The notes: a model not told the origin generated them from the sequence alone. 64,000 bases of DNA from Rhizophagus irregularis (GCF_026210795.1 NC_089454.1:620001-684000), one strand, 5' to 3'. Positions 35,967 to 48,697 are shown, counted from the stretch's first letter. Program-made: numbers and translations.

Positions 35967-37915
35967 TGTCGATCTTTATCAAATATATCAAACAAATTTT
36001 TTTTTAAAAAAAAAACTATTTTTTTTCTTTAAAAAAATAAAAAAATAAAAAACTTGATAAAAGAACTGGTGAAAGAATCGAAGGAAACGAAAATTTTTCC
36101 ATCTTATTTATTAACTTTTTTTACTGGACCGTAAACCCCGTCTTTGGTAAACAAACAGATGATTCTTTTTTATCAATTGAGGGTTAAATATAGAAACAAT
36201 TATATATAAATTGAATTTCGATCAATTTACGATTTAATATTTTTATTACTTTAAATGGCTGTGTTTCTTTAAATGTTAAATTTTTATGTGATACCTTCGG
36301 ACTATGATTTCAGGTAAAGATTGCAAATCAAAATCTAACAACCTGAGTTACTGAAAATCCATTGTTCCTTGTATCCAATTTTCAATCAAAGGGAACACAA
36401 TGACATCATTATATATGATGAAACTAAATATACAGAATTATTTATACCATGCCACTTTAATCTTCTTGCATAATTTTTGACAAAGCCACAATTAAAAATA
36501 TTAAACAATTACTTTTTCCAATCATTGCAATAATTTATCCATGTGGCTATTCCACGAAGGGGAACTAGGAACTCAATCTATGGTTCGGTCTACGAAGACC
36601 GTAAAAGTTATGATTTGTTTATTAATTAGCTTGCGGTCGAATATTATTGAGAACGAATTAAAAAACCCGAATTACCGATCGGTTTAAAATTTCCAGATTA
36701 AAAAAACAAATCATCAAAATTTTAACAAAATTTCCTAAATAATTCTTATTTACGTAACGTGTTTTTTCCTATGCGCTATTTTTTTTCCGAATAAACCTTC
36801 TTTTCCGCCAACCCTTTTTTTCCGTAATATACTTAATTAAGTAATTAAAAAAAAAATTACTGTTTCAGAGTCTAAATGATACTTTTTTTTTTGACACGCG
36901 GAAAAACTGAGAGGGTTGAATATGAGGATTAAAATTATCATTATCCGAATCTTTCTTCAAATCGGAATCCTTTTTTAAAATTCATAATCCTTTTTAAAAA
37001 TTCGTAATCCTTTTTTAAAAATCATTCTCTTATTTTATTATTAATACTCCCTAAACTATAACATTTCGACTTACAATGATTTGTTTAATTCAGAAAAAAA
37101 AACAACTTAAGCCTACATTGATTTAGGATCTTGGAAAATTCCAAAGTACAGTTATTGCATTTTTTTTTATTTTTAAAAACATGCATGCAATTGCTGCAGG
37201 TTACTGCATATTAGAGTATTTTTTGGTATTTTTTAATAATAAAAAATTATACCTATAAATATCGGAAAAGCGATGCATGCATTTGACCTAATTTATCTAT
37301 CTCGTGACCATTATTCTTTTTTATTCGTCGGAGAAAAATGAATTAAAATTTTTTGAAATTAAAATTTTTTGAAATTAAAATTTCCAGTTCCTTTTCTTGT
37401 TAAACAGTTGATTGATTTTGATCATCAATGGATTATTCTAAAAAAACCTCATTTATAATATTTTAATAATTCTAAATTTGTCAATTTTGTTATCCACTTA
37501 CTATTTAAAAAAAAAAAAATAATCGAACTAAACGAAAAAATTCGCTAGGATAGCGAGTGTTGCGAAACTTTGTACTACATCAAATAATTGTTAATATTGT
37601 TAATATTGTTTGTTAGGTTCGTCAAGCTAAATTTTGTCATACATGTTTTTATTGATAGTACTACGTTTCTTATTACAATTAGACAATTAGGAAACTGTCC
37701 CCCATATTAATCATTCCCTCGTTCAAAAAAAAACTTGGGTTCCCATTCACGTGATTCTTTATTTATAAATTACAAATAAAATTTATTTTAATATAATTTT
37801 GATTATTTTTGATTATTTTGATTATTTTGATTATTTTTTTTTGTGAATCCTGAACCCTTTTTTTTCCCCCAGAATTTTTCAAATTTTTTCTTTTTTTAAA
37901 AAAAAATAAAAATAA
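35967..37915. other. Gene-free region with short direct repeats
   Basis: 5' flanks of two divergently oriented genes. Short tandem runs include ttcataatccttttttaaaa (36955-37025, about four copies), aattaaaattttttga (37335-37385) and a GATTATTTT microsatellite (37798-37842). No coding frame is supported. Confidence 0.5.
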
Positions 37916-38779
37916 ATGAATTCTATTAATGTTATTAATGTTGAAGAATGGAAAAATTCAAAATATCTTGATTATAATAATACTTTTAATATTATAAAAG
38001 ATATACTTAATGCATTTCATGATTATGAAATGAATAATGTTAATATACTTCCAATAAAATTTATTAATGATATTAAAAATCAAGAATTTATATTTTATCA
38101 ACTTATTAAAGAAGATATTGCATTAGAATCTTATAGATTTTCATTATACGCTGATGATGTTATAATTTATATTGATATGTTAATGAAAGAAAGTATTGAA
38201 TTAAATGATTTATTGGAAGTTTTAAAATCTTTATTTGAGGATACAAAAATTCGATTGAATTTTATGGAAGATTTATATAATAAATATAAGAATAATGATG
38301 AAATGAAAAAAATTCTTAATAATATTCATGAATATGGTCATCATACTTTGAATGATAATTTTACATCTTATAATTCAAATAATTCAAATAATCCTTTTCA
38401 TTCTTGTCTTGCATCATTATTATCATCATCATCACAATTATCTAGTAATTTTTTATCTTTTATTAAACCCAATAATAAATCTTCTTTAAATCAACCACTT
38501 TTAAATAATGAGAATGAGAATCAATCAAATTTAGAAATTTCTTTTCAAGAATTAATTTTTAAACATGAGAAAGGATTAAATATTATTTATGAAATTAAAC
38601 AATTTTGGAAAAATCAATTTGAAATTATTAATAAATTTATTGATATTTTTGAGAAAGGTGAAAAGAAAGATGAAATTTTATTACCTCAAGAAGTTGGTCA
38701 AGATATTCGTAATAATTGGGAAGAAGAAAAAAAAAATAGTGAAATTTTTTATCATAAAATTCGTAACTTACTTAAATAG
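37916..38779 (+). CDS. Helical protein, distant partner of the minus-strand tandem family
   Basis: A single frame of 287 residues, largely helical, no signal peptide. Two stretches align by eye with the minus-strand family. LYADDVIIYIDML...LNDLLEVLKSLFEDTKI resembles CNHAEDLIVFAEC...KEDLTESLRLLLNDSKL. HEKGLNIIYEIKQFWKNQFEIINKFIDIFEKGEKK resembles HNGLDNIIN...YWERQIVEIEDIINKLGRGEQR. Between them the glycine/alanine hydrophobic hairpin of the family is replaced by a Ser/Asn-rich linker with weaker hydrophobic patches (CLASLL, SNFLSFI). Its 3' end and downstream DNA recur as a relic beside each tandem copy. A two-component pair with its neighbours, as in Xax/Yax-type proteins, is an inference; the biological role is unknown. 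Confidence 0.7.
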   Translation: MNSINVINVEEWKNSKYLDYNNTFNIIKDILNAFHDYEMNNVNILPIKFINDIKNQEFIFYQLIKEDIALESYRFSLYADDVIIYIDMLMKESIELNDLLEVLKSLFEDTKIRLNFMEDLYNKYKNNDEMKKILNNIHEYGHHTLNDNFTSYNSNNSNNPFHSCLASLLSSSSQLSSNFLSFIKPNNKSSLNQPLLNNENENQSNLEISFQELIFKHEKGLNIIYEIKQFWKNQFEIINKFIDIFEKGEKKDEILLPQEVGQDIRNNWEEEKKNSEIFYHKIRNLLK

Positions 38780-39039
38780 TTTTAAAATTCTTAGTAATTT
38801 ATTATTATTATTATATAATGCATATAATTATACAAATCAATAAATTCAATAGGTTCACTTTTGAAATACTGTAAATTTAATTCGTTCCTATTTACTTCCG
38901 TTCCTATTTACTATTTACTGGACGATACCATCCATATATTATTTTCTTTATATCCTTTTTCCAACATCGCGTCACTATTTTTTTTAAAAAAAAAGATTGA
39001 TAAGTATACGTTATAGAATATCGATTATTTAAAAAATTC

Positions 39040-39958
39040 TTCTAGTATCAAACTGTACTCTTCAGATTTCGCGCGAATTTTCTTTGCCATAGCCATAATA
39101 TTCCTAGAGGTAATTTTATTCATTCGTTGTTCGCCACGTTCCAGCAGTTTGATAATACCTTCAATTTCAGTAATTTGTCTAACCCAATGAATTCACAATA
39201 AGAGATCATGTAAGTAATATTTTCAAGACAACTACGCATCTCTCGTAGGTATTGTGAGAATTCTTCTCTAACGCTTTCTAATTGGTAATTTAGTTTGATA
39301 CTCTCATTAGATGAAGTATTAGCATTTGCGGTAGAAATTTCAGCTGTAACCGCACTGTGAAATTAATTATTATGTGGGTGTTATATTCAAATTGATTAAT
39401 TACGTAACTCAAAATAACAACTTCATTTAAAAAATTAGTAAATTACCCTCCAATAAAGGTAAGACCACTAACTCCCAAGGCAACTAAGGATGCTCCCCCT
39501 GTGAGCGGAATTGACACAGCTGCAGTAATAAGTCCAAGTCCGGCTACTATTTTACTACGGTTTGCACTTAATTTTGCATCATTTGTTCGTTTATTTTCCG
39601 TATCAATGTAATTGGATAAATCTTTTCGTTCTTTGATAATTTTGTAATTATATTTTAGAATTTCTTTAGCAATTCTACCTAAAGAATTTTCAATATTTTT
39701 AATTTGTTCCTTTAATTTTGTAGCTTCTGATTTATATAACAAAGAATCTCTTGATAGTGATTTTAAGTATTCCAACAGATCCTCCTTACTAATACCATCA
39801 CAACATTCGGCAAATAGAATTAAATCTTCAGCATAATTACACATTTTTAGACTTTGAGATATGGATTCTTCAGCAAAATTTCGAAATATCACACTTTGTT
39901 CAGAAATTTGATTAATTTTCTCCTGAATAAAATTATTATCCTTAACTCTATCCGCCAT
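39040..39958 (-). pseudogene. Pore-forming-like helical family, copy 1 (broken)
   Basis: First of the minus-strand tandem copies, converging on the gene at 37916. It keeps the two-exon layout: helical N-part, glycine/alanine-rich hydrophobic hairpin (VAGLGLITAAVSIPLTGGAS), one intron with the donor just after the hairpin, and a second helical exon. It appears broken about once or twice and looks recent, because the rest remains very similar to the whole copies. Confidence 0.6.
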
Positions 39959-40094
39959 TTTGATTATTTCGTTAAAAATTTCAATTAAAAAAAAAATGGG
40001 TATAAATTTACTCTAGGTGATTTTTTTTTTTGTTTTTCAAAATCTCATTTTATGAAATGAGAAAATTTATTCTTATCTACACATCCTTACCTAA

Positions 40095-40395
40095 AAAAAA
40101 TTATAGTTTTAGGGTAGGGTAGCATAATATTAACGACCCCATTCGAAATGTATGCAGATCTTGAATTCTTTTTACTTTTTGCATTACAAAATTTTTTTTT
40201 TGGCATCGAAATCAGGTAATTTTGTGTAAATTCACTCACTAACGTGACTGTTTTAATTATCAATATAATCAATGCAAGTTTGTATCAGTTTAAACAAATA
40301 AAAACATTCTATATCATTGTAAACCGTGTGAAATAATAAATCAAATCTATTGTTCTAATTCGTACTTAAACGAGCTATTGATCAAATCTTTATAT
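40095..40395 (-). promoter_or_regulatory. Conserved upstream block of the tandem family (unit 1)
   Basis: About 300 bp containing ttagggtagggtagcataat, then gatcttgaattctttttac, taacgtgactgttttaatta and gtacttaaacgagctatt. The same blocks in the same order lie upstream of copy 2 (42150-42450) and copy 3 (44505-44850). Part is recognisable upstream of copy 5 (48830-48870). It is the likely promoter, conserved together with the gene by duplication. Confidence 0.5.
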
Positions 40396-40987
40396 TTGGG
40401 CGTACAATTATATATTGATTGACTCAATTCTTTTCATTGTTCCATTTTCGATACGATCTGATAATATGATTTGGTCAAATATCAGCTATATTATATTATA
40501 TAGGGTACCATATTAACCATACTTGCACTATACTATATATATAATGCAAGAAATCCCGGAATCTTGTGCGGGAATTAAAATGAAATCTTAATGACCACAT
40601 GTCATATTGGGACTATGAATGTTTTTCTCATTTGTCACATGCTAAAAATCGTGTGGATAGAATATTTGTTGGTAATACTCAGATATTTGTAAGAAGAAAA
40701 AAAAATAATGAAATTTTTTATCACAAAATTCGTAATTTACTTAAATAGTTTTAAAATTCTTAGTAATTTATCATAATTATAATTATACAAATCAATAAAT
40801 TCAATAGGTTCACTTTCTGAAATACTGTAAAGTTCCTATTTTAATGAACGATACAGTATATTATTTTCTTTATTTATATCCTTTTTCCAACATCGCGTCA
40901 CTTTTTTAAAATAAAAAGATTGATGAGGATACGTTATAGAATATCGATTATTTTAAATAATTTCTACAAAAATTCTTACTGCTAGTA

Positions 40988-42006
40988 TCAATCTCTATTT
41001 ATAGCTTGTCGCATGTTGAAACTGTAACCTTCAGAATTCGCGCGAGTTTTCTTTGCCTTGGCTAAAACATTCCTAGATATAAGTTTATTCATTCGTTGTT
41101 CGCCACGTTCTAACTTTATGATAATATCTTCAATTTCAACAATTTGTCTTTCCCAATAGAATTCACAATGAGAGATAATGTTAATAATATTATCAAGACC
41201 ATTATGCATCACCCGTAGGTATTGTGAGAATTCTTCTCTAACGCCTTGTAATTTGTAATTTAGATTGCTGCTGGCAGCAGCAGACCATCTAGCGACTGCA
41301 TTACAAACTGTATTTGTAGCCGTACTGTGAATTAATTTTTGTTATATTCAAATTGATTAATTACGTAACTCAAAATAACAACTTCATTTAAAAAATTAAT
41401 AAATTACATAATGGTAAGATTTTCAACTGCAAAGGTAACAGAGACAATCAAGGATACTCCCCCTGTGAACGGAGCTGCCAAAACTGCAGCAATAAGCCCA
41501 ATTCCGGTTACACGTTTTGCAATTGATTTTGCATCATCTGTTAGTTTATTTGCCTTATTAATGCCATCGGATAAATCTTTTCGTTCTTTGGTAATTTTGT
41601 CATTATATTCTGAAATTTCTCTAGCAATTCCGCCTAAAGAATTTTTAATATTTTCAATTTGTTTCTTTAATAATGTAGCTTCTGATTTATGCAACTTAGA
41701 ATCGCCCAATAGTGATCTTAAGTATTCCAACAGATCCTCCTTATTAGTACCATCATTTTCACACCATTCGGCAAATACAATTAAATTTTTAGCATGATAG
41801 CACATTTTTAGACTTTGAGATATGGATTCTTCAACAAAATTTAGAAATATCACTCTTTGTTCAGAAATTTGATTAATTTTCTCCTGAATAAAATTATTAT
41901 CCTCGACTCTAATCCTATTAATTTGAGCAAAATATTCGATAGATTGAATTATTTCCTTTTGTAATTCATTTATATCAGGCTCAGTGGGACTTGAAGTATC
42001 TGCCAT
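40988..42006 (-). CDS. Pore-forming-like helical protein, copy 2 (looks whole)
   Basis: Two exons on the minus strand (42006-41408 and 41324-40988) encode 311 residues. Residues 1-160 are helical and charged (FIQEKINQISEQ, KEDLLEYLRSLLGDSKL, ATLLKKQIENIKNSL). A hydrophobic hairpin follows at about 170-195 (GIGLIAAVLAAPFTGGVSL). The intron then splits a codon, and exon 2 is again helical (YLRVMHNGLDNIINI, FYWERQIVEIEDII, GEQRMNKL). Helix bundle, small-residue membrane hairpin and helix bundle is the layout of alpha-helical pore-forming proteins of the HBL/NheA/ClyA/Xax type. There is no signal peptide. Membrane insertion is inferred from layout, not from a sequence match I can verify; a non-toxin helical membrane-binding protein is the alternative. 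Confidence 0.68.
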
Positions 42007-42149
42007 TTTGATTATTTCGTTAAAAATTTCAATTAAAAAAAGAAATAGGTATATATTTATTCTAGGTGATTGTTTTTATTTTTCAAAATAATATTTCATT
42101 TTATTGAAATGAGAAATTTAAAATTTCGATTCTTTTTTTATTTATCTAC

Positions 42150-42450
42150 ACATCCTAAAAAAATTAGTTTTAGGGTAGGGTAGCATAATATTAACGGCCC
42201 CCATTCGAAATGTGTGGGAAGATCTTGAATTCTTTTTACTTTTTGCATTACAAATTTTTTTTTGGCATCGAAATCAAGTAAATTTGTGTAAATTCACTCA
42301 CTAACGTGACTGTTTTAATTATCAATCAATGCAAGTTTGTATCAGTTTAAACAATAAAAACATTCTATGTCATTGTAAACTGTGTGAAAAATAAATTAAA
42401 CCTATTGTTCTAATTCGTACTTAAACGAGCTATTAATCAAATTTTTATTT
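42150..42450 (-). promoter_or_regulatory. Conserved upstream block of the tandem family (unit 2)
   Basis: Copy of the 40095-40395 block, with the same order of submotifs (ttagggtagggtagcataat, gatcttgaattc, aacgtgactgttttaatta). It lies directly upstream of copy 2. Confidence 0.5.
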
Positions 42451-43311
42451 ATTTTTTGATTTGGGCGTACAATTATATATTGATTGACTCAATTTAATTG
42501 TTCCATTTTCGATACGATAATTATATAATATGAGATAACCGACCTAAATAACAATTATGTAAAATCTGCATGAACTTATGAGGATAACTGATAATAATGA
42601 GTATGATAATATGATTGGTCAAATATCAGCTATATTATATTATATAGGGTACCATATTAACCATACTTGCACCATACCATATATATAATGGAGTTACGGA
42701 TCAAATTTTTTACAGGGAGTTCCACTCCATGTGGTCATTAAGATTTCACTTTAATTCCTGCACAAGATTCCGGGATTTCTTGAATAGTGCGGTTACGGCA
42801 TGCCTATAAAGGATGATGAGTGTTTTATCGATCCATGTTTATTCTGGGAATGTATCATTTTCATGGAATTTATAGCCTTAAATCATGGAAATTTTTACGG
42901 AAGACACGGAGAAATAATGCAAATATTCAGATAAAATCTTTTATAGGGACTGAATGTTTTGTCTCTCTAAAAATCGTGTGGATAGAAATTTTTTTGGTAA
43001 TACTCAGATATTCGTAATAAATGGGAAGAAAAAAATTTTTTTATTAAATTGTCTAGTTAAACACATAGTTTTTGACATATTTTTTTCTATATTTATATAC
43101 TTAATAAATATAACGCATACAAATCAAATAAATTAAATAGGTTCACTTTAATAAAACGATTATTAGATAACAAAAATAAATTTAAATTGTTACTTTTTAC
43201 TGGACGATACCGTTTTATTATATCCTTTTTCTAACATCGCGTCACTATTTTTTTAAAAAAAAAAAGATTGATGAGGATACATTATAGAATATCGATTATT
43301 TTAAATAATTT

Positions 43312-44357
43312 TTACAAAGTTCTTACTGCTATCAAATCTCTATTTATAGCTTGTCGCACATTGAAACTGTAACCTTCAGAATTCGCGCGAGTTTTCTTTG
43401 ACTTCTCCAAAATAGTCCTAGAGATAACTTTAGTCATTCGTTGTTCGCCACGTCCTAACTTATTGATAATATCTTCAATTTCAACAATTTGTCTTTCCCA
43501 ATAGAATTCACAATGAGAGACAATGTTAATAATATTATCAAGACCATTATGTATCACCCGTAGGTATTGTGAGAATTCTTCTTTAACGCTTAGTTTTTTT
43601 CTTAGACGGGTACTAGTAATAGATGAAGCTTCAGCATCTTCGGTAGAACGTTCAGCTGTAGCCATACTGTGAAATTAATTTTTATGTGGTGTGTGTTATA
43701 TTCAAATTGATTAATTACATAACAAAAAATAAACTTCATTTGAAAAAATTACCCTCCACTATAAGCAAAGGTACCAAGCCCAAAGACAACTAAAGAGACT
43801 CCCCCTGTGAACGGCAATGACGCAACTGCAGCAGTCAAACCAAGTCCGGCTACTACTTTACTACGTTTTGCACTTGATTTTGCATCATCTGTTTTTTTAT
43901 TTTCCGTATCAATTCTATCTGATAAATCTTTTTGTTCTTTGGTAATTTCGTCATTATATTCTGAAATTTCTTTAGCAATTCTACCTAAAGAATTTTTAAT
44001 ATTTTCAATTTGTTTCCTTAATAATGTAGCTTCTGATTTATACAACTTAGAATCGTTTAATAGTAATCTTAAGGATTCCGTCAGGTCCTCCTTACTAATG
44101 CCATCATCTTTACAACATTCGGCAAACACAATTAAATCTTCAGCATGATTGCACATTTTTAGACCTTGAGATATAGACTCTTCAGCAAATTTTCGAAATT
44201 TCACTCTTTGTATAGAAATTTGTTTAATTTTCTCCTGAATAAATTTATTATCCTTGACTCTAATCCTACTAATTTGAGCAAAATATTCGATAAATTTAAT
44301 TATTTCCTTTTGTAATTCATTTATATCAGGTTCAGTGGGATTTGAAGTATCTGTCAT
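43312..44357 (-). CDS. Pore-forming-like helical protein, copy 3 (looks whole)
   Basis: Two exons on the minus strand (44357-43753 and 43666-43312) encode 319 residues. The splice joins ...TFAYSG to GMATAERST in frame. Helical segments at residues about 5-160 include INELQKEIIKFIEYF, FRKFAEESISQGLKMCNHAEDL and TLLRKQIENIKNSLGRIAKEI. The hydrophobic hairpin is VVAGLGLTAAVASLPFTGG...SLVVFGLGTF at about 170-200. Exon 2 helices are KEEFSQYLRVIHNGLDNIIN and YWERQIVEIEDIINKL, ending AINRDLIAVRTL. This is the most complete member and a good reference for the family. The role of the family is unknown; pore formation is inferred from layout. Confidence 0.72.
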
Positions 44358-44504
44358 TTTGATTATTTCGTTAAAAATTTCAATTAAAAAAAAAATGGGT
44401 ATATATTTACTCTAGGTGATTGTTTTTTATTTTTTCAAAATAATATTTTCATTTTATGAAAATTTAAAATTTCAATTCTTTTTATTTATCTACACATCCT
44501 TACC

Positions 44505-44850
44505 TAAAAAAATTAGTTTTAGGGTAGGGTAGCATAATATTAACGTCCCCATTCGAAATGTGTGGGAAGATCTTGAATTTTTTTTACTTTTTGCATTACA
44601 AAACAATGTTTTTTTGGCATCGAAAATCAGGTAATTTTGTGTATCCCGTTACACGTAACTGTTTCCCAAAGAGGATATATTTGATATCTATTATTAGATA
44701 AGAAGCAGTTTAACATTAGTAAATTCACTCACTAACGTGACTGTTTTAATTATCAATCAACGCTATATCATTGTAAACTGTGTGAAATAATAAATCAAAC
44801 CTATTGTTCTAATTCGTACTTAAACGAGCTATTAATCAAATTTTTATTTA
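44505..44850 (-). promoter_or_regulatory. Conserved upstream block of the tandem family (unit 3)
   Basis: Third copy of the block described at 40095-40395. It is interrupted near 44640-44715 by extra sequence (cccgttacacgtaactgtttcc...) that also occurs upstream of copy 4 (46945-46995), so units 3 and 4 share history. Confidence 0.45.
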
Positions 44851-45680
44851 TTTTTTGATTTGGGCGTACAATTATATATTGATTGACTCAATATCTAATT
44901 GTTCCATTTTCGATACGATAATTATATAATACGAGATAACCGACGCTAAATAACAATTATGTAAAATCTGCATGCCGCTGAACTTATGAGGATAACATAA
45001 TAATGAGTATGATATGATCTCCATTGTATGATGATATGATTTGATCGAATATCAGCTATATTATACTTTACAATCTTTTAAACTTACTTTAATAAAATCT
45101 TTCTTTTTGAATTTTCTTGTTTAACAAAATAATTATGAGTGAACTATATCCTCTTGGACATAAGGGTAAATAAATATTATATTATATAGGGCACCATATT
45201 AACCATACTTGCACTATACCGTAACCGCACTGTACAAGAAATCCCAGAATCTTGTGCAGGAATTAAAGTGAAGTCTTAATGACACGTGTCATATTGGGAC
45301 TATGAATGTTTTGTCTTATTATTTGTCACAGGCCAAAAACCGGGTGGATAGAAAATTTGTTGGTAATACTCAGTCCGTAATAGATGGGAAGAAAAAAAAA
45401 TTTTTATTAAATTGCTTAGTTAAACATATAGTTTTTTGACATATTTTTTCTATATTTATATTCTTAATAAATATAACGCATACAAATCAAATAAATTAAC
45501 TAGGTTCACTTAAATAAAACGAATATTAGATAACAAAAATAAATTTAAATTGTTACTATTTACTGGACGATACCGTATGTTATTTCGTTATATCCCTTTT
45601 CCCAACATCTCACGTCACTATTTTTTTAAAAAAAGATTGATGAGTAAATAATTAGATACATTACAGAATAGCGAATTTTA

Positions 45681-46745
45681 TTATAAAATTCTTACTCCTT
45701 GTATCACATCTCTAGTCAGAGCTTGTCGTACAGTAACACTGTATTTATTAGAACTTTCGCGTAATTTTTTTGCCTTAGACAAAATAACCTCAGCGTTAAG
45801 TTTTGTCATTAGTTGTTCGCCATATTCTAACTTTTTAATAATATCTTCAATTTCGACAGTTTGACGTTCCCAATGAACTAATTTCACGAAGACCAATTTG
45901 CATCTCTTTTAGATCTTGCGAAAAATCTTTTCTAACGCTTTTTAATTCGTAATTTAGAAAGCTGCTGTAAATAATTGAACCTCCAACAGTTATGTTAGAA
46001 ACTGAAGTTGTAATCGTACTGTGAAATTAATAATTATTTGGTATGTGGTATATTCAAATTACAGTAATTAAGTATTAGGCTCAAATAACTCAAAAAACTT
46101 CAATTAAAAAAAAAATTACCCTCCAAGAAATACCATACGTCCAAACCTACAGATCTGAGGAGCAACCTTTGCAATTGCGGATGTTCCCCTGCGAAATGAT
46201 CTGCCGTAGCTACGGCAATAGCCCCAATTCCGGCTAATATTTCACCTTATATCGCAAGTTCATTTGCATTTTTAATTCTGTTGGGATTATTGTTTTTTAT
46301 ATCGTTAATTTTCTCATTATATTCTGAAATTTCTTTAGCAATTTCACCTAAAGAATTTCCAACTCTTTCAACTTGTTTTTTTAATGATGTAGCTTCTGAT
46401 TTATATGTCTTAATATTGATTAATAACGTTTTTAATGGTTCCAACAGATCGTCCTTATTAAAGTTATCATTTTTAAAATATACAATTAATTCTTCAGCAT
46501 AACTGCACATTCTTAGACTTTGAAGTATAGATAGAATCTTCAGCAAATTTTCGAAATTCCACTCTTTGTTTAGAAATTTGTTTAATTTTCTTTTGAATAA
46601 AATTATTATCCTTGACTCTAATCTTACTAATTTGAGAAAATTTTTCGATAGATCGAATTGTTTCCCTCTGTAATTCTTCCATACCAGGCTCAGTAGAACT
46701 TGAAGTGTCCGTCATTTTGATTATTTTGTTAAAATTTTCATTCAA
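45681..46745 (-). pseudogene. Pore-forming-like helical family, copy 4 (broken)
   Basis: Tandem copy with the same two-exon plan. Family segments (NNFIQKKIKQISKQRVEFRKFAE, KKQVERVGNSLGEIAKEISEYN, and an exon-2 RQTVEIEDIIKKLEYGEQ) are still recognisable. It is broken about three or four times, including in the hairpin region, and is older or faster-decaying than copies 1-3. Confidence 0.6.
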
Positions 46746-47731
46746 AAATATATATTATTATATTTAGGGATAGTTTCTTTAGGTGGTTTGTTTTTATTTT
46801 TTTAAATGAGGAAATAAAATTTCAGTTCTTATTTATTTAACTACACGAAATGTACAGTACGTACTTAGGAGGAGATCTTGGTTTAACTGAAAAATTTTAC
46901 AAAACAATTAACTTTCTTTACCATTGTGAATCAGGTAATTTTAAGTACCCGTTACACGCAATTGTTTCCAAAGAGGATATTTGATATCTATTAGGTAAGA
47001 GCATGACGAATTCGTTGCAAATTTTATATCAGCTTATTTAATATCATTTGTAATTCGTGTGAATAATTTTGATTGATTTTTTGACTTTGAGCGTACTATG
47101 ACGTCTTTTAAAAAATCCTAGATAAATCCTAGATAATTTTATATTGACATCCTCTCAATAATTTATTTTACATTCACACTTTCAATAAAAATTATGGCAC
47201 ACTATAAATCGCTTGGTCTTGTGCAGTGTATACGAGGAATCAATGGTGAAAGTGAAATCTCCCATTAAAAAAGCTCGGTCACGTGACATATAACCAATAA
47301 AATATTTTGTTACCCGGTGCAAATAATCACAAAATACTCTCAAACCTTTTTTTTTTTATTAAAAATTTAAAATAAGACTGAACTATACGAAAGGTGTGAA
47401 ACAACACTAAAAACAGCCTTTGTATCCGTGTGGAAGTTTTTAAACAATTCTGTGAAAAATTAGACAGGTGTTATTTAATGGAATGAAAGAAATCAAAAAG
47501 GATGGCCAAGATATTCGTAATAGATGGGATGAAAAAAAAACTTATTGAAATTTCTAAAATATAGCTATTTTTTCCATATTTATATTCTTAATAATTAATT
47601 TTATTAATATATAACGCATATAAATCAATAAACTAAATAGGCACACTTTCTCCAGCATCGCGTCACTATTTTTTTTTAAAAAAAAAAATCGATGGATAAA
47701 TAATTGAATACATTACAGAATATGGAATATT

Positions 47732-48697
47732 TTAAAAAATTCTTACTGTTAATATCAAATCTCTATTCAGAACCTGTCGTATACTGAGATTGTAACTTTC
47801 AGAACTCGCGAGGGTTTTCTTTGCCTTAGCTAAAATACTCCTAGCGATAAATTTATTCATTCGTTGTTCTCCTTTTTCTAACTTTTCGATAATCTTTTCA
47901 ATGTTACCAATTTTTACTTCCCAATAGAGTTCATAATGAGAGATAATGTCAACAATATTATTAAGACCATTATACATCACTCGTAGGTATTTCTCTAACG
48001 CTTTCTAATTGGTAATTTAGAATGATACTAATATTAGATGAAGTTTCAACAACTGTGGTAGAACGTTCAGCTGTAGCCGCACTGTGAAATTAATTTTTTT
48101 GTCATATTCAAATTAATTAACTACGTAACTTAAAATACAAAACTTCCTTTAACAAAGGCAACAAAGGCAAGACAACTAAGCCCAACGACAACTTCTGCGA
48201 CAGGAATCGCTACTAAGAATGTTCCTCCTGTGAACGGAGCTGCTATAGCTGCAGTAATAACCCCAATTTCAGCTACTATTTTACCTCTTGTCGCATATGA
48301 TTTTGCATCATCTGTTATTTTATCTACCGTATCAATGTGATTGGATAAGACTTTTCGTTTCTCGGTAATTTTCTCATTATATTCAGAAATTTTTTTAGCA
48401 ATTCCACTTAAAGAATTTTTAATATTTTCAATTTGTTTCTTTAACAATGTAGCTTCTGATTTATATGACTTAGAATCGCTTAATAATGAACTTAATGATT
48501 CCTTCAGGTCCTCCTTACTAGACTTTGAAATATAGATTCTTCAGAAATTCCACTTTTTGTTTAGAAATTTGTTTAATTTTCTCCTGAATAAAATTATCCT
48601 CGACTCTAATCTTACTAATTTGAGAAAAACATTTGATTGATCGAATTACTTCCTTTTGTAATTTCATTCATATCAGGCTTAGTGGAAATTAAAGTGT
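47732..48697 (-). pseudogene. Pore-forming-like helical family, copy 5 (broken)
   Basis: Tandem copy keeping LKKQIENIKNSLSGIAKKIS, a hydrophobic hairpin (IGVITAAIAAPFTGG) and an exon-2 MMYNGLNNIVDIISHYELYW. It is broken about three times, mainly near its 5' end. Similarity to the whole copies remains obvious. Confidence 0.6.

Noticed and set aside
40120-40140. Telomere-like GGGTAGGGTA in the tandem-family promoter
   Set aside because: Only two repeats, embedded in a block conserved by duplication; not a telomeric tract.
41411-41797. 128-residue plus-strand frame opposite copy 2 (and the similar one at 43807-44148)
   Set aside because: Antisense shadows of the minus-strand family exons, same position in each copy.
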